From Burkholderiales bacterium (GTDB lineage Bacteria; Pseudomonadota; Gammaproteobacteria; Burkholderiales; Burkholderiaceae_E): a stretch of 47,853 nucleotides of DNA. Location of the stretch: positions 1 to 47,853 of the forward strand of contig CANHUQ010000004.1 of NCBI GenBank assembly GCA_947463885.1, in the 5' to 3' direction. Both the position numbers and the translations under genes were made by a program. The notes beneath the pieces were generated by a model. That model made no database searches. It was not told where the DNA came from and saw only the letters and a program-made list of their open reading frames with translations. Shown here in pieces: positions 1 to 8,588 of this stretch; the first letter of the stretch is position 1, and each line of letters starts with the position of its first letter.

Positions 1-1267
1 CGTCTCTTGGCCGACAGAACACATCAATTCCCAGTGCATCGAACTGGGCAAGGGTGGCCCCTCTCGCCTGCCCAGTACGAGATCTCAAGCGGTCAGCGAA
101 TTTTCGGTAGTGCCCATCCAGCAGCAGATGGTGCAGCACCATCTCACTGAACTGGGAACTGCTCACAGAGAGCCGCAATTTGATGCGGATCAAGGCATCA
201 ATCACCCGCTCATTAGCCATGACAAATCCCACACGAAAGCTGCCGGGTAAGGTCATCGAGAAGCTTCGTAAATAAATCACTCGGTCCAGCCCATCCAGGG
301 TGGCCAAGCGGGTTGAAGGCAATGATTCGAAGTCCGCGTTCCGATCATCTTCAACGATGACGAAATCCCATTCCCTGGCAATCGACAAAATGCGCATTAA
401 TGCTTGGGGAGCGGTTGTTGAACCCGTTGGGTTTTGCAGTACGGTCTGGGTAAAGTAGGCCTTGGGCTGATGTGCTTTGGCTGCGCCGGACAGCGCCTCC
501 AGGTCAGGGCCTTGGGCAGTGCGCGGAATGGGCACGAGCTTCAGGCCATACCAGCGCAAGTAGTTGCACACATGAAAGCAACAGGGGTCATCCACCAGCA
601 CCGCGTCACCCGGACGCAGAAAGTGGCGTGCGATCAGGTCGATCGCCTGGCTTGATCCGGTACACAACAACACGGATGCAGGCTCTACCGGGATATCCAG
701 ACCGCTAACCTTGCGTGCCAGCTGGATGCGCAACGGACCATACCCCAAGGGATGACCATGCTGAAGAAACAGAGAGCCCGGGCGTCGAGACACTGCACGC
801 ACAGCGGTTTGAACATAGTTGGCATCGATCCAATGCTCAGGCAACCATGGCGCACCCACCTTCAATGCACCCGTCGCGTCCTGCAAGAGTGCTCTCGTCA
901 ATTCAACCGGGTCATCTGCAGTGCGCAATGTTGAGTCGTGAAGCGTCCGTTCGAGTCGAGCGCCTACCGGGTAGGAATAGGCGGCGAAAAATCCTGAGCC
1001 TCGACGTGCCTCCAGATACCCCAGAGCCACTAACCGATCAAATGCCTCGACCACTGCATAGCGACTGATGCCATGCTCCCGAGCGAATTCACGGATGGAT
1101 GGAAAGCGACTGCCGAGGGGCCACATGCGCCGCTCGAAGCTGTCGACCAATGCAAAGACAATCGCGTCCACACTGGTTCCGGAGAGTGTGATCAGACCCG
1201 GTGCGGTCTGTGCAGCTTGCGCCGCCTCGTGCGCAGTGCCGTATTCCTCTGAGGATGGGCGATTCAT
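1..1267 (-). CDS. MocR/PdxR-family transcriptional regulator (partial, C-terminus outside window)
   Basis: The frame is open on the minus strand from ATG 1267 to the window edge (422 codons; whole family members are usually about 460-500). Residues 34-95 form a GntR-type winged helix (GSRFPSIREFAREHGISR). The rest is an aminotransferase fold type I domain with the NPTG loop at 279-282 and the EDD cofactor-site motif at 306-308. In this family the domain normally binds PLP on a lysine in an S-K-T/S context about 30 residues after EDD. Here that site reads S-F-S-M-T, with methionine 338 (codon 256-254) where lysine is expected. The ATG overlaps the TGA of the upstream LuxR-type gene as ATGA, so the two are probably co-translated. 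Family assignment is firm; the regulated genes are unknown. Confidence 0.88.
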   Translation of the reverse strand, partial: MNRPSSEEYGTAHEAAQAAQTAPGLITLSGTSVDAIVFALVDSFERRMWPLGSRFPSIREFAREHGISRYAVVEAFDRLVALGYLEARRGSGFFAAYSYPVGARLERTLHDSTLRTADDPVELTRALLQDATGALKVGAPWLPEHWIDANYVQTAVRAVSRRPGSLFLQHGHPLGYGPLRIQLARKVSGLDIPVEPASVLLCTGSSQAIDLIARHFLRPGDAVLVDDPCCFHVCNYLRWYGLKLVPIPRTAQGPDLEALSGAAKAHQPKAYFTQTVLQNPTGSTTAPQALMRILSIAREWDFVIVEDDRNADFESLPSTRLATLDGLDRVIYLRSFSMTLPGSFRVGFVMANERVIDALIRIKLRLSVSSSQFSEMVLHHLLLDGHYRKFADRLRSRTGQARGATLAQFDALGIDVFCRPRD

Positions 1268-1965
1268 GACTGCGGCACAACGGCAAATGGCAGGGTGTAC
1301 ATCAGCAGCAAATCAGGCAGCCGCTTGACGCCTTGCCTGCGAAAGATCTGATGCAGGTGCGACTTGGCTGTATTGATAGAAACACCCAGCTCATTGGCGC
1401 AGTCTTGTAGACCAAGGCCCATGAGCAGACTCACCATAAGCCTTTTTTGAGTGGGTGTCAGTCCGCCCACGATGTCGACGAGCTGTTCGATTCCCTCGCG
1501 CCGCGATGTGACATCCACCACATCGGCTACGATGCATGCGCCAGGCATCTTCGAGTTGTTCGCATGCGGCGAAGTGGCTGCGCCAAAGCGCACTCTCAAC
1601 ATGGGCCCCATGCTCATCCATTCGGTACGCGCGGCTCGACCACACGCCACATCTGCCAGCAAGCGCGCGAAGCACTGTGCGTCAGAAGGACGCATTGGGC
1701 TCATCCGATTTAAATGGATCGTCAGCCCCGCCTCCCGATCGAGGATCTTCCTAGCCATGCGATTCAGATCCCATATCCGACCATGCGCATCCAACAGCAG
1801 ATGTCCAAAGGGCCAATCGGAATACGCCATACTGGGCGTCCCGGACACCCATTCCGGATGCGACACGTGTTGCGATCGCCACTCGATCGGATGCATGACG
1901 GTCGCATCATGACGCTCAGCAAGCCTCACCTGGGAACCATCGATCCATTCAGTTTTCGTCTGCAT
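1264..1965 (-). CDS. LuxR-type HTH regulator with PAS-like N-terminus
   Basis: 233 residues. Residues 169-222 are a LuxR/FixJ-type DNA-binding domain, opening LTPTQKR and carrying the recognition helix around SINTAKSHLHQIFRR. The N-terminal two thirds contain a stretch (around GHLLLDAHGRIWDLN) that resembles the start of a PAS sensor fold; no receiver domain or aspartate pocket is visible. It ends in a 4-bp ATGA overlap with the MocR gene, so the pair forms an operon. The start is uncertain: ATG 1965 leaves only 16 bp to the divergent Crp-type gene, and ATG 1896 (residue 24) or 1830 (residue 46) are alternatives. The signal sensed and the targets cannot be read from the sequence. Confidence 0.8.
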   Translation of the reverse strand: MQTKTEWIDGSQVRLAERHDATVMHPIEWRSQHVSHPEWVSGTPSMAYSDWPFGHLLLDAHGRIWDLNRMARKILDREAGLTIHLNRMSPMRPSDAQCFARLLADVACGRAARTEWMSMGPMLRVRFGAATSPHANNSKMPGACIVADVVDVTSRREGIEQLVDIVGGLTPTQKRLMVSLLMGLGLQDCANELGVSINTAKSHLHQIFRRQGVKRLPDLLLMYTLPFAVVPQS

Positions 1966-1981
1966 ACATGGACCGCTAGCG

Positions 1982-2614
1982 ATGACGACTCAATCTGATG
2001 CCTTCTTCACTGCGCTGCGCCCGCTCGGGGTCCTGCGCAGTGTTGCCGCCAAGCAGATTGTGATGCTGCAAGGTGACCCGGCAGACACGCTCTACTTGAT
2101 CGAAGCGGGGCGCGTGCGCGTCTTTCTCAACGACCCTCAGGGCCGCGAAGTCACTCTCAATACGCTGGGCGCGGGCGAGTGCTTCGGGGAAATGATGCTG
2201 GCCCACACCACGCGCACGGCGTCGGTACAGACCTTGTCGGCCTGTCGGTTCTGCGTAGTCGGTCGTGAACGGCTTGCGCAAGCGATTGCGCGTGACCCGC
2301 AACTGGCCTTGCACCTGATCGGCACCCTGATTGCGCGGGTCAGCCATCTGACGCGCGGCGTGTCGGATCTGGCCATGCAAAGCGTGCATGAACGCGTGGT
2401 GAGCTTCCTGTGCGACCATGCAGAGCCGGCAGCTGGCGCCGACCTGCTCGCGCCGGCGCTGAGTCTGAAGTTCATTGCGGAAGGCGTAGGCGCCTCGCGT
2501 AGCATGGTGCACAAGGTCGTCCATGACCTGACGCTGGCCGGCCACATGCGCCGTGAAGGGGATCATTTCAGGCTGCATCCTTCGATACGGTCAGAGGTTG
2601 GACGCGGCACGTGA
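1982..2614 (+). CDS. Crp/Fnr-family transcriptional regulator (no Fe-S cysteines)
   Basis: 210 residues: a cyclic-nucleotide-binding-like beta roll (about 10-125, with GECFGEMMLAH), a long dimer helix, then a Crp-type winged helix (about 157-205, recognition helix SRSMVHKVVHDL). The N-terminus lacks the cysteine cluster of FNR, so direct oxygen sensing by an Fe-S centre is unlikely. The few cysteines (SACRFCVV) do not match that pattern. It lies upstream of ccoI on the same strand, 147 bp away, and diverges from the LuxR-type gene. No strong ribosome binding site precedes ATG 1982. The effector is unknown. Confidence 0.85.
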   Translation: MTTQSDAFFTALRPLGVLRSVAAKQIVMLQGDPADTLYLIEAGRVRVFLNDPQGREVTLNTLGAGECFGEMMLAHTTRTASVQTLSACRFCVVGRERLAQAIARDPQLALHLIGTLIARVSHLTRGVSDLAMQSVHERVVSFLCDHAEPAAGADLLAPALSLKFIAEGVGASRSMVHKVVHDLTLAGHMRREGDHFRLHPSIRSEVGRGT

Positions 2615-2692
2615 AGGCGCAGCGGCCAAGGCTGACTGGATCGTGACCTGCTAGTGCGGGGCGGGCTATTCAATATTGAACAGCCCCTCGGC

Positions 2693-2706
2693 TTGACCTG
2701 CGTCAA
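2693..2706. promoter_or_regulatory. FNR box upstream of ccoI
   Basis: TTGACCTGCGTCAA matches the FNR/Anr consensus TTGAT-N4-ATCAA with one change in each half. Its centre is 62 bp before the chosen ccoI start. A TATGAT hexamer at 2747-2752 could be the -10 element, which would put the box near -58 (class I geometry). The same pattern recurs before ccoN and between fnr and hemN. Confidence 0.75.
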
Positions 2707-2761
2707 ACAACCCTCCCGTGACGCCCCGCCCAACGCCCTGCGTGGCTATGATGGCCGCGCC

Positions 2762-5173
2762 ATGACCCCATCCTCATCGAGCGCCGCGGCGGCCCATACG
2801 CTGCTTGACGACCCTGCAGAGCTCGCCGATATCACGCGAACCCTGCCCGCCCGCGCCGACGGTGCGCGCAGGCTCGAGGCTGTCCTCACCGTGGACGGCG
2901 TCCACTGTGCAGCCTGCGTGGTGGGCATTGAAAATGCCCTGCGCGATGCGGTGGAGTCGGTGTCGGTCAATGCCGCCACGCGCCGTGCCCACCTGATCTT
3001 TCTGCCGCAGACCCAGCCGCTTTCGGGGCTCTTTGCGCGCATCGAGCGTCTGGGTTACCACCCCCGCCCGGTGTCTCGTGCGGCATTGGGGCTAGCCGAG
3101 GCCGCCGGCAGGCGTCGTTCGCTGTGGCGCATGCTGGTCGCCCTGCTGTGCATGATGCAAGTGATGATGTACGCGGTGCCACGCTATGTAGCGGGCCCGG
3201 GCGACATGTCGCCCGATATCGAACGCCTGCTGCTGTGGGCCGAATGGGTACTCACCCTGCCGGTCATGGGCTTTGCAGCCGGGCCGTTCTTTACCAATGC
3301 CTGGCGCGATCTGCGCGCACGGCGCATCGGCATGGATGTGCCGGTGGCGCTGGGCATCGCCGTCACGTTTGTAGCGAGCAGCGCTGCAGCACTTCAGGGC
3401 GCTGCCCACGGCAGCGATGGCATCTGGTTCGACTCGGTGACCATGTTCGTCGCCTTCCTGCTGATCGGCCGCTGGCTGGAAGCGGCCGCTCGTGAGCGAG
3501 CCTTGGCGGGCGTGGGCGACCTGATGGCGCGGCTGCCCCAAACCGTCGAACGGCTTGATGCGGGCGGCCATAGCGCCACGGTGGCGCCACGCGCGCTCTT
3601 GCCGGGGGATCGGGTGCGACTGGCTGTGGGTCAGGCCGTGCCGGCCGATGGCACCGTGCTGGACGGCCACTCGCATGCCGATGAATCGATGCTCACGGGC
3701 GAGAGCCGACCCGTGGTCAAGCACCCCGGCGATGCGCTGGCTGCAGGCAGCCTGAATCTGCACGCGCCGCTCACCATGGTCGTGCGCAAGGCCGTTCAGC
3801 ATTCCCGCCTGCAGGAAATCGTCGACCTGATGGATGCCGCCTCGGCGCGCAAACCGCGCCTGGCGCAACTGGCCGATCGCTTTGCCGGACCGTTCCTGAT
3901 CGCAGTCCTGGTGCTGGCAGGTGCAGCCTTCGTGGCCTGGCAGTTCATTGACGCCTCGCGTGCGGTGTGGGTCGCTGCCTCGGTGCTGGTCGTGGCCTGC
4001 CCCTGCGCCCTGTCGCTGGCCACACCGACCGCGCTGCTGGCGGCATCCGGGCAACTCGCGCGCAACGGGCTGCTTGCGCGGTCTCCCCAGGCGATCGAAG
4101 CGCTGGCCCGCGCCGATACCTTCGTGTTCGACAAGACCGGCACGCTCACCAGCGACCGGATGTCGGTCTCGCGCACGGTGCTCACGCCGCGCGCCGACGC
4201 CTTCGGGTTGGATGCTGCTCGCGCCTTGTCACTGGCGGCTGCACTGGAGGGCAGTTCCTTGCATCCTGTGGCAGGCGCAATTCGGCTCGCCGCGCAGACG
4301 CAGACTTCATCGGCATGGCATTCGGCCAGCGATGCGCGGCTGCCAGAGCCCTCAGACCCTACAGGGCCACCCTACGTAGCGTCCAATCCGGAGCTCGCCG
4401 CAGCCACCTGGACGCTGACCGACCTGCAAGAGCGTCCCGGCGCGGGGCTCTCTGCGCGCGTCTTGCTGCATGATCGTTGGCACGATGTCCGACTGGGCAG
4501 CGCCGCGTTTGCCGGCCGTCTGGATGAATCGGATGCCACGGTGGTCCTGGCCCTGGATGGTCAGCCGGTGGCGGGCTTTGAGATCAGCGAGGCGCTTCGA
4601 CCCGATGCATTGACGCTTGTGCAGGCCCTGCAAGCTGCGGGGGTCGGGACGGAAATCCTGTCGGGCGACACCCCAGCGCGCGTGCGGGCGGTGGCCGAGC
4701 GACTAGGTGTCACCTTGGCGCGCAGTGCGGCCTCCCCCCAGGACAAGCTCGCACGGATCGTTGCCCTGACGCAGTCGGGCCGTCGTGTGGCGATGGTGGG
4801 GGACGGCATCAATGATGCGCCCGTGCTGGCACAGGCCGAGGTCTCGGTGGCCTTTGCCACCGGTGCAGCACTTGCCCAGCACCATGCCGACCTGCTCATC
4901 CTAGGGGAAGGCCTGGGCGGGCTGGCGCAGGCGCGCACCCTGGCGCAGCGCACGCTGCGCGTGGTGGCGCAAAACCTGGCCTTTGCTGCGGCCTACAATG
5001 CCCTGTGCATTCCGCTGGCGCTGGCCGGCCTGCTGCCCCCCTGGCTTGCAGGCATCGGGATGGCGGGCAGCTCTCTGGTCGTGGTGCTCAACGCGCTCAG
5101 ACTGGCGCCCCGCGCATCGGTGACTGCCCAGCGCGCACCATCCGTCTCAGCCCCCTCGCCGGCCATGACCTGA
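2762..5173 (+). CDS. ccoI: Cu-translocating P1B-type ATPase for cbb3 oxidase assembly
   Basis: 803 residues from ATG 2762. The frame is open back to 2654, but the FNR box lies inside that extension, so the downstream ATG is preferred. An N-terminal heavy-metal-associated domain carries the H48-C49-A-A-C52 site. Membrane helices follow, with the CPC metal-channel motif at 413-415, the phosphorylated aspartate D457 in DKTGT, and the GDGINDAP hinge motif around D681. In the CcoI/FixI family the protein pumps copper across the inner membrane for the CuB site of cbb3 oxidase. Its position directly before ccoS and ccoNOQP supports CcoI rather than a copper-detoxification CopA. It should be induced when oxygen is low through the upstream FNR box. 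Confidence 0.93.
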   Translation: MTPSSSSAAAAHTLLDDPAELADITRTLPARADGARRLEAVLTVDGVHCAACVVGIENALRDAVESVSVNAATRRAHLIFLPQTQPLSGLFARIERLGYHPRPVSRAALGLAEAAGRRRSLWRMLVALLCMMQVMMYAVPRYVAGPGDMSPDIERLLLWAEWVLTLPVMGFAAGPFFTNAWRDLRARRIGMDVPVALGIAVTFVASSAAALQGAAHGSDGIWFDSVTMFVAFLLIGRWLEAAARERALAGVGDLMARLPQTVERLDAGGHSATVAPRALLPGDRVRLAVGQAVPADGTVLDGHSHADESMLTGESRPVVKHPGDALAAGSLNLHAPLTMVVRKAVQHSRLQEIVDLMDAASARKPRLAQLADRFAGPFLIAVLVLAGAAFVAWQFIDASRAVWVAASVLVVACPCALSLATPTALLAASGQLARNGLLARSPQAIEALARADTFVFDKTGTLTSDRMSVSRTVLTPRADAFGLDAARALSLAAALEGSSLHPVAGAIRLAAQTQTSSAWHSASDARLPEPSDPTGPPYVASNPELAAATWTLTDLQERPGAGLSARVLLHDRWHDVRLGSAAFAGRLDESDATVVLALDGQPVAGFEISEALRPDALTLVQALQAAGVGTEILSGDTPARVRAVAERLGVTLARSAASPQDKLARIVALTQSGRRVAMVGDGINDAPVLAQAEVSVAFATGAALAQHHADLLILGEGLGGLAQARTLAQRTLRVVAQNLAFAAAYNALCIPLALAGLLPPWLAGIGMAGSSLVVVLNALRLAPRASVTAQRAPSVSAPSPAMT

Positions 5174-5180
5174 ACGCTCC

Positions 5181-5354
5181 ATGGACATCCTGTATCTGCT
5201 CATTCCGTTGTCCGTGGTGCTGGTGCTGGGGATCATCGGCGTTTTGGGCTGGTCGGTCTTCAGCGGCCAGTTCGACGACCTGGAGCAGCAGGGTGAGCGC
5301 ATTCTGGAAGATAACGATCGTCCGGAGCGCCCGGGTCGCCCGCCTTCCAGCTGA
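5181..5354 (+). CDS. ccoS: cbb3 oxidase maturation protein CcoS
   Basis: A 57-residue protein starting MDILYLLIPLSVVLVLGIIG: one membrane helix (about 4-26), then the conserved stretch W-S-V-F-S-G-Q-F-D-D-L and an acidic/proline tail (ILEDNDRPER). This is the standard CcoS layout. It begins 7 bp after the ccoI stop and is surely in the same transcript. CcoS is needed to insert cofactors (heme and CuB) into CcoN in the bacteria where it has been studied. Confidence 0.93.
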   Translation: MDILYLLIPLSVVLVLGIIGVLGWSVFSGQFDDLEQQGERILEDNDRPERPGRPPSS

Positions 5355-5357
5355 GCC

Positions 5358-5371
5358 TTGACGCAGGTCAA
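5358..5371. promoter_or_regulatory. FNR box upstream of ccoN
   Basis: TTGACGCAGGTCAA begins 3 bp after the ccoS stop and is centred 77 bp before the ccoN start. At class II spacing (-41.5) the transcript would begin near 5406, 36 nt before GTG 5442, leaving room for a normal leader. ccoNOQP therefore probably has its own oxygen-controlled promoter in addition to read-through from ccoIS. Confidence 0.8.
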
Positions 5372-5441
5372 GGCGACCGCTTCACCTTCTCGGCACACTT
5401 GAACCGTGCTGCCCTTGAGCAGCCGCACGGGAGGGTGCAAC

Positions 5442-6881
5442 GTGAATCAACAAAACGGGTCCCATCAGGCGACCTACAACTACACCGTGGTCCGGCAGTT
5501 CGCCATCATGACCGTGGTCTGGGGCGTGGTCGGCATGCTGGTGGGCGTGTGGATCGCCGCACAACTGGCCTTTCCGGCCCTGAACTTCGACATTCCCTGG
5601 CTGTCCTACGGGCGACTGCGCCCGCTGCACACCAATGCGGTGATCTTCGCGTTCGGCGGCTGTGCGCTCTTTGCCACCAGCTATTACGCGGTGCAGCGCA
5701 CGTGTCAGACGCGGCTGTTTGCCGGGCCTCTGGCGGCCTTCACGTTCTGGGGATGGCAGCTGGTGATTCTGTCGGCTGCAGTGTCCTTGCCGCTGGGCTA
5801 CACCTCGGGCAAGGAATATGCAGAGCTCGAATGGCCGATCGACATCCTGATCACGCTGGTGTGGGTGTCGTATGCCATCGTGTTCTTCGGGACCCTGGCC
5901 ACTCGCAAGGTGCGGCACATCTACGTGGCCAACTGGTTCTACGGTGCCTTCATCCTGACGGTGGCGCTGCTGCACGTCGTCAACAGTGCTGCCATTCCGG
6001 CTGGGTTCATGAAGTCGTACTCGGCTTATGCGGGCGTGCAGGACGCGATGATCCAGTGGTGGTACGGCCATAACGCGGTGGGGTTTTTCCTCACCGCGGG
6101 CTTCCTGGGCATGATGTATTACTACGTGCCCAAGCAGATCGGTCGCCCGGTGTATTCGTACCGGCTGTCGATCGTGCACTTCTGGGCGCTGATCTTCACC
6201 TACATGTGGGCGGGCCCGCACCACCTGCACTACACCGCACTGCCCGACTGGGCACAGTCGATCGGCATGGTGTTCTCGCTCATTCTGCTGGCGCCCTCGT
6301 GGGGCGGCATGATCAACGGGATCATGACCCTCTCAGGTGCCTGGCACAAACTGCGCGATGACCCGATCCTGCGCTTTCTGATCGTCTCGCTCTCGTTCTA
6401 CGGCATGTCGACCTTCGAAGGTCCGATGATGTCGATCAAGACGGTTAACGCCCTGTCGCACTACACCGACTGGACGATTGGCCATGTGCACTCGGGCGCA
6501 CTGGGCTGGGTGGGCCTGGTCTCGATGGGCAGCCTGTACTACCTGATCCCGCGCCTCTTTGGTCGCGAGAAGATGCACAGCATCCGGGCCATTGAAGTGC
6601 ACTTCTGGGTCGCCACGATCGGCATCGTGCTCTATGCGGTATCGATGTGGATCAGCGGTGTGACCCAGGGCCTGATGTGGCGTGCAGTGGAACCGGACGG
6701 CACCCTCACCTACTCCTTCGTCGAGTCGGTCAAAGCCAGCTATCCGTACTACTACGTGCGCCTGCTGGGCGGCGTGCTGTACCTGGGCGGCATGCTGATC
6801 ATGGCCTGGAATGTGGCCATGACCGTGCTCGGATCCAAACCCGTCGATGCGCCGGTGCTTGCTGCACCCGCTCACGCCTGA
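5442..6881 (+). CDS. ccoN: cbb3-type cytochrome c oxidase subunit I
   Basis: 479 residues from GTG 5442, chosen because GGGAGGG precedes it and residues MNQQNGS lead into the conserved core; the frame is open to a GTG at 5406. It is the catalytic heme-copper subunit with 12 or more membrane helices. CuB/heme-ligand motifs are visible: the H210-N-A-V-G-F motif, the histidine pair in [10 protein letters not shown], and the later H-V-H-S-G-A-L-G motif for the hemes. The enzyme reduces oxygen to water at very low oxygen tension and pumps protons. ccoO follows 18 bp downstream. Confidence 0.96.
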   Translation: MNQQNGSHQATYNYTVVRQFAIMTVVWGVVGMLVGVWIAAQLAFPALNFDIPWLSYGRLRPLHTNAVIFAFGGCALFATSYYAVQRTCQTRLFAGPLAAFTFWGWQLVILSAAVSLPLGYTSGKEYAELEWPIDILITLVWVSYAIVFFGTLATRKVRHIYVANWFYGAFILTVALLHVVNSAAIPAGFMKSYSAYAGVQDAMIQWWYGHNAVGFFLTAGFLGMMYYYVPKQIGRPVYSYRLSIVHFWALIFTYMWAGPHHLHYTALPDWAQSIGMVFSLILLAPSWGGMINGIMTLSGAWHKLRDDPILRFLIVSLSFYGMSTFEGPMMSIKTVNALSHYTDWTIGHVHSGALGWVGLVSMGSLYYLIPRLFGREKMHSIRAIEVHFWVATIGIVLYAVSMWISGVTQGLMWRAVEPDGTLTYSFVESVKASYPYYYVRLLGGVLYLGGMLIMAWNVAMTVLGSKPVDAPVLAAPAHA

Positions 6882-6899
6882 CGCCACGCGGAGACGACC

Positions 6900-7505
6900 A
6901 TGGCCTTCAGTCACGAAAAGATCGAAACCAATGTCCTGCTGCTGATCGTGCTGACTCTGCTCACCGTGGCGGTGGGCGGGTTAGTGGAGATCGTGCCGCT
7001 GTACTTTCAAAAATCCACCACCGAGCCGGTCCAGGGCCTCAAGCCCTACAGCGCCCTGCAATTGGCCGGGCGCGACATCTACATCCGCGAAGGTTGCTAC
7101 AACTGCCACTCGCAGATGATCCGCCCCATGCGCGCCGAAACCTTGCGCTACGGCCCTTATTCGGTGGCAGGCGAGTTTGTGTGGGACCACCCCTTCCAGT
7201 GGGGCAGCAAGCGCACAGGCCCGGATCTTGCGCGGGTCGGTGGGCGTTACAACGACGAGTGGCACCGTGTGCACTTGATCAACCCGCGTGACCTGGTCCC
7301 TGAATCGAACATGCCGGGCTACCCCTGGCTGGCCAAGGCGCAGGTCAGCGGACCGACCATCCAGGCCAACATGCGTGCGCTGTCCAAGGTGGGCGTGCCG
7401 TACAGCGCCGAAGACATTGAACAGGCGGCGCAGGCCGTCAAGGGCAAGACCGAGATGGAGGCGCTGATCGCCTACCTGCAGGGTCTGGGCACCGTCATCA
7501 AATAA
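6900..7505 (+). CDS. ccoO: cbb3-type cytochrome c oxidase subunit II (monoheme cytochrome c)
   Basis: 201 residues. One N-terminal membrane anchor (about 13-35) precedes a periplasmic domain with a single heme-c site C66-Y-N-C69-H70, followed at once by [10 protein letters not shown], the family signature. Length is normal for CcoO. It passes electrons from CcoP to CcoN. A GGAGA Shine-Dalgarno lies before ATG 6900. Confidence 0.96.
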   Translation: MAFSHEKIETNVLLLIVLTLLTVAVGGLVEIVPLYFQKSTTEPVQGLKPYSALQLAGRDIYIREGCYNCHSQMIRPMRAETLRYGPYSVAGEFVWDHPFQWGSKRTGPDLARVGGRYNDEWHRVHLINPRDLVPESNMPGYPWLAKAQVSGPTIQANMRALSKVGVPYSAEDIEQAAQAVKGKTEMEALIAYLQGLGTVIK

Positions 7506-7517
7506 GGAGAGCGCACG

Positions 7518-7652
7518 ATGGATGTCAATCTGCTGCGCGGTCTGATCACCGCCATTTCGCTGGCCTGCTTCGTGGGCATTGCCCTGTGGGCCTATGCACC
7601 GCGCAACAAGGCGCGCTTTGAGCAGGATGCGCGCCTGCCGTTCGAGGACTGA
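7518..7652 (+). CDS. ccoQ: cbb3 oxidase small subunit CcoQ
   Basis: A 44-residue single-span protein, MDVNLLRGLITAISLACFVG and on. The helix covers about 7-25, followed by a basic stretch (APRNKARFEQD) and an acidic end (PFED). It sits between ccoO and ccoP as expected, behind the good ribosome site AAGGAG. CcoQ stabilises the assembled oxidase. Confidence 0.93.
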   Translation: MDVNLLRGLITAISLACFVGIALWAYAPRNKARFEQDARLPFED

Positions 7653-7663
7653 GGAGCCCCGCC

Positions 7664-8578
7664 ATGTCCGATTTCATCAGCGGCTTCTGGTCGCCCTACA
7701 TCATGATCGCCACCCTGGCGGCGATCGCGTTCTGTCTGTTCCTGCTGATCGCCAACAGCCGCAAACCGCCCACCACGGCCGACAACACCACTGGCCATGT
7801 CTGGGACGGCGACCTGCGCGAAGCCAACAATCCGCTACCGCGCTGGTGGGTGGGGCTGTTTGTGATCACCATCGTCTTCGGGCTGATCTATCTGTGGATG
7901 TACCCAGGGCTGGGCGATCGCGCCGGCAGCCTGGGCTGGAGCACCGCCGGCCAGCATGAAGCCGAGGCCCGTGCCCTCACTGACCAGATCGCACCGGTTT
8001 ATGCAGCCTTTCAGGCCAAGCCCGTGGTCACGCTCGTGAGCGACCCGCAGGCGCGCGCGATTGGTGAACGGTTGTTCCTGAACAACTGCGCGCAATGTCA
8101 TGGTTCGGACGGGCGGGGTGCCAAGGGCTTTCCGAACCTGACCGACAACGACTCGCTCTATGGCAACGGCCCCGAGCAGATCGTGCAGTCGATCGCCAAG
8201 GGTCGCCACGGCATGATGCCGCCGATGGCCCAGGCAGTGGGCGGTGCGGCCGAGGTAGAGCAACTCGCCCAGTATGTGCTGTCGCTCTCGGGTGGTGCCA
8301 CGGACGCCGTGAAAGCGGCACTCGGCCAGTCGACATTCGGCGTCTGTGCGGCCTGTCATGGTCCGAGCGGTCAAGGCAATCAGGCGCTGGGCGCGCCCAA
8401 CCTGACCGATACGGTGTGGCTGCACGGCGGCGGGCTGCAATCGGTGGTGGCCATGATCAATCAAGGCAAGGACAACCAGATGCCGGCCTGGGAGCGCAAG
8501 CTCACCGAGGGTCAGATCCATGTGCTGGCGGCCTATGTCCTGGGACTGTCTGAACCTGCGAAGCGCGCGGCGCGCTGA
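7664..8578 (+). CDS. ccoP: cbb3-type cytochrome c oxidase subunit III (diheme cytochrome c)
   Basis: 304 residues. Two N-terminal membrane helices (about 9-28 and 62-82) precede two cytochrome c domains with heme sites C142-A-Q-C145-H146 and C228-A-A-C231-H232. This matches CcoP, the entry point for electrons from soluble cytochrome c. Each domain has a matching methionine-bearing segment (HGMMPPM and DNQMPAW) for the distal ligand. ccoG starts 10 bp after the stop. Confidence 0.96.
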   Translation: MSDFISGFWSPYIMIATLAAIAFCLFLLIANSRKPPTTADNTTGHVWDGDLREANNPLPRWWVGLFVITIVFGLIYLWMYPGLGDRAGSLGWSTAGQHEAEARALTDQIAPVYAAFQAKPVVTLVSDPQARAIGERLFLNNCAQCHGSDGRGAKGFPNLTDNDSLYGNGPEQIVQSIAKGRHGMMPPMAQAVGGAAEVEQLAQYVLSLSGGATDAVKAALGQSTFGVCAACHGPSGQGNQALGAPNLTDTVWLHGGGLQSVVAMINQGKDNQMPAWERKLTEGQIHVLAAYVLGLSEPAKRAAR

Positions 8579-8588
8579 TGAAACCAGC

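Noticed and set aside
3092-4054. Minus-strand 320-codon open frame
   Set aside because: It is antisense to ccoI and low in hydrophobic structure; a shadow frame.
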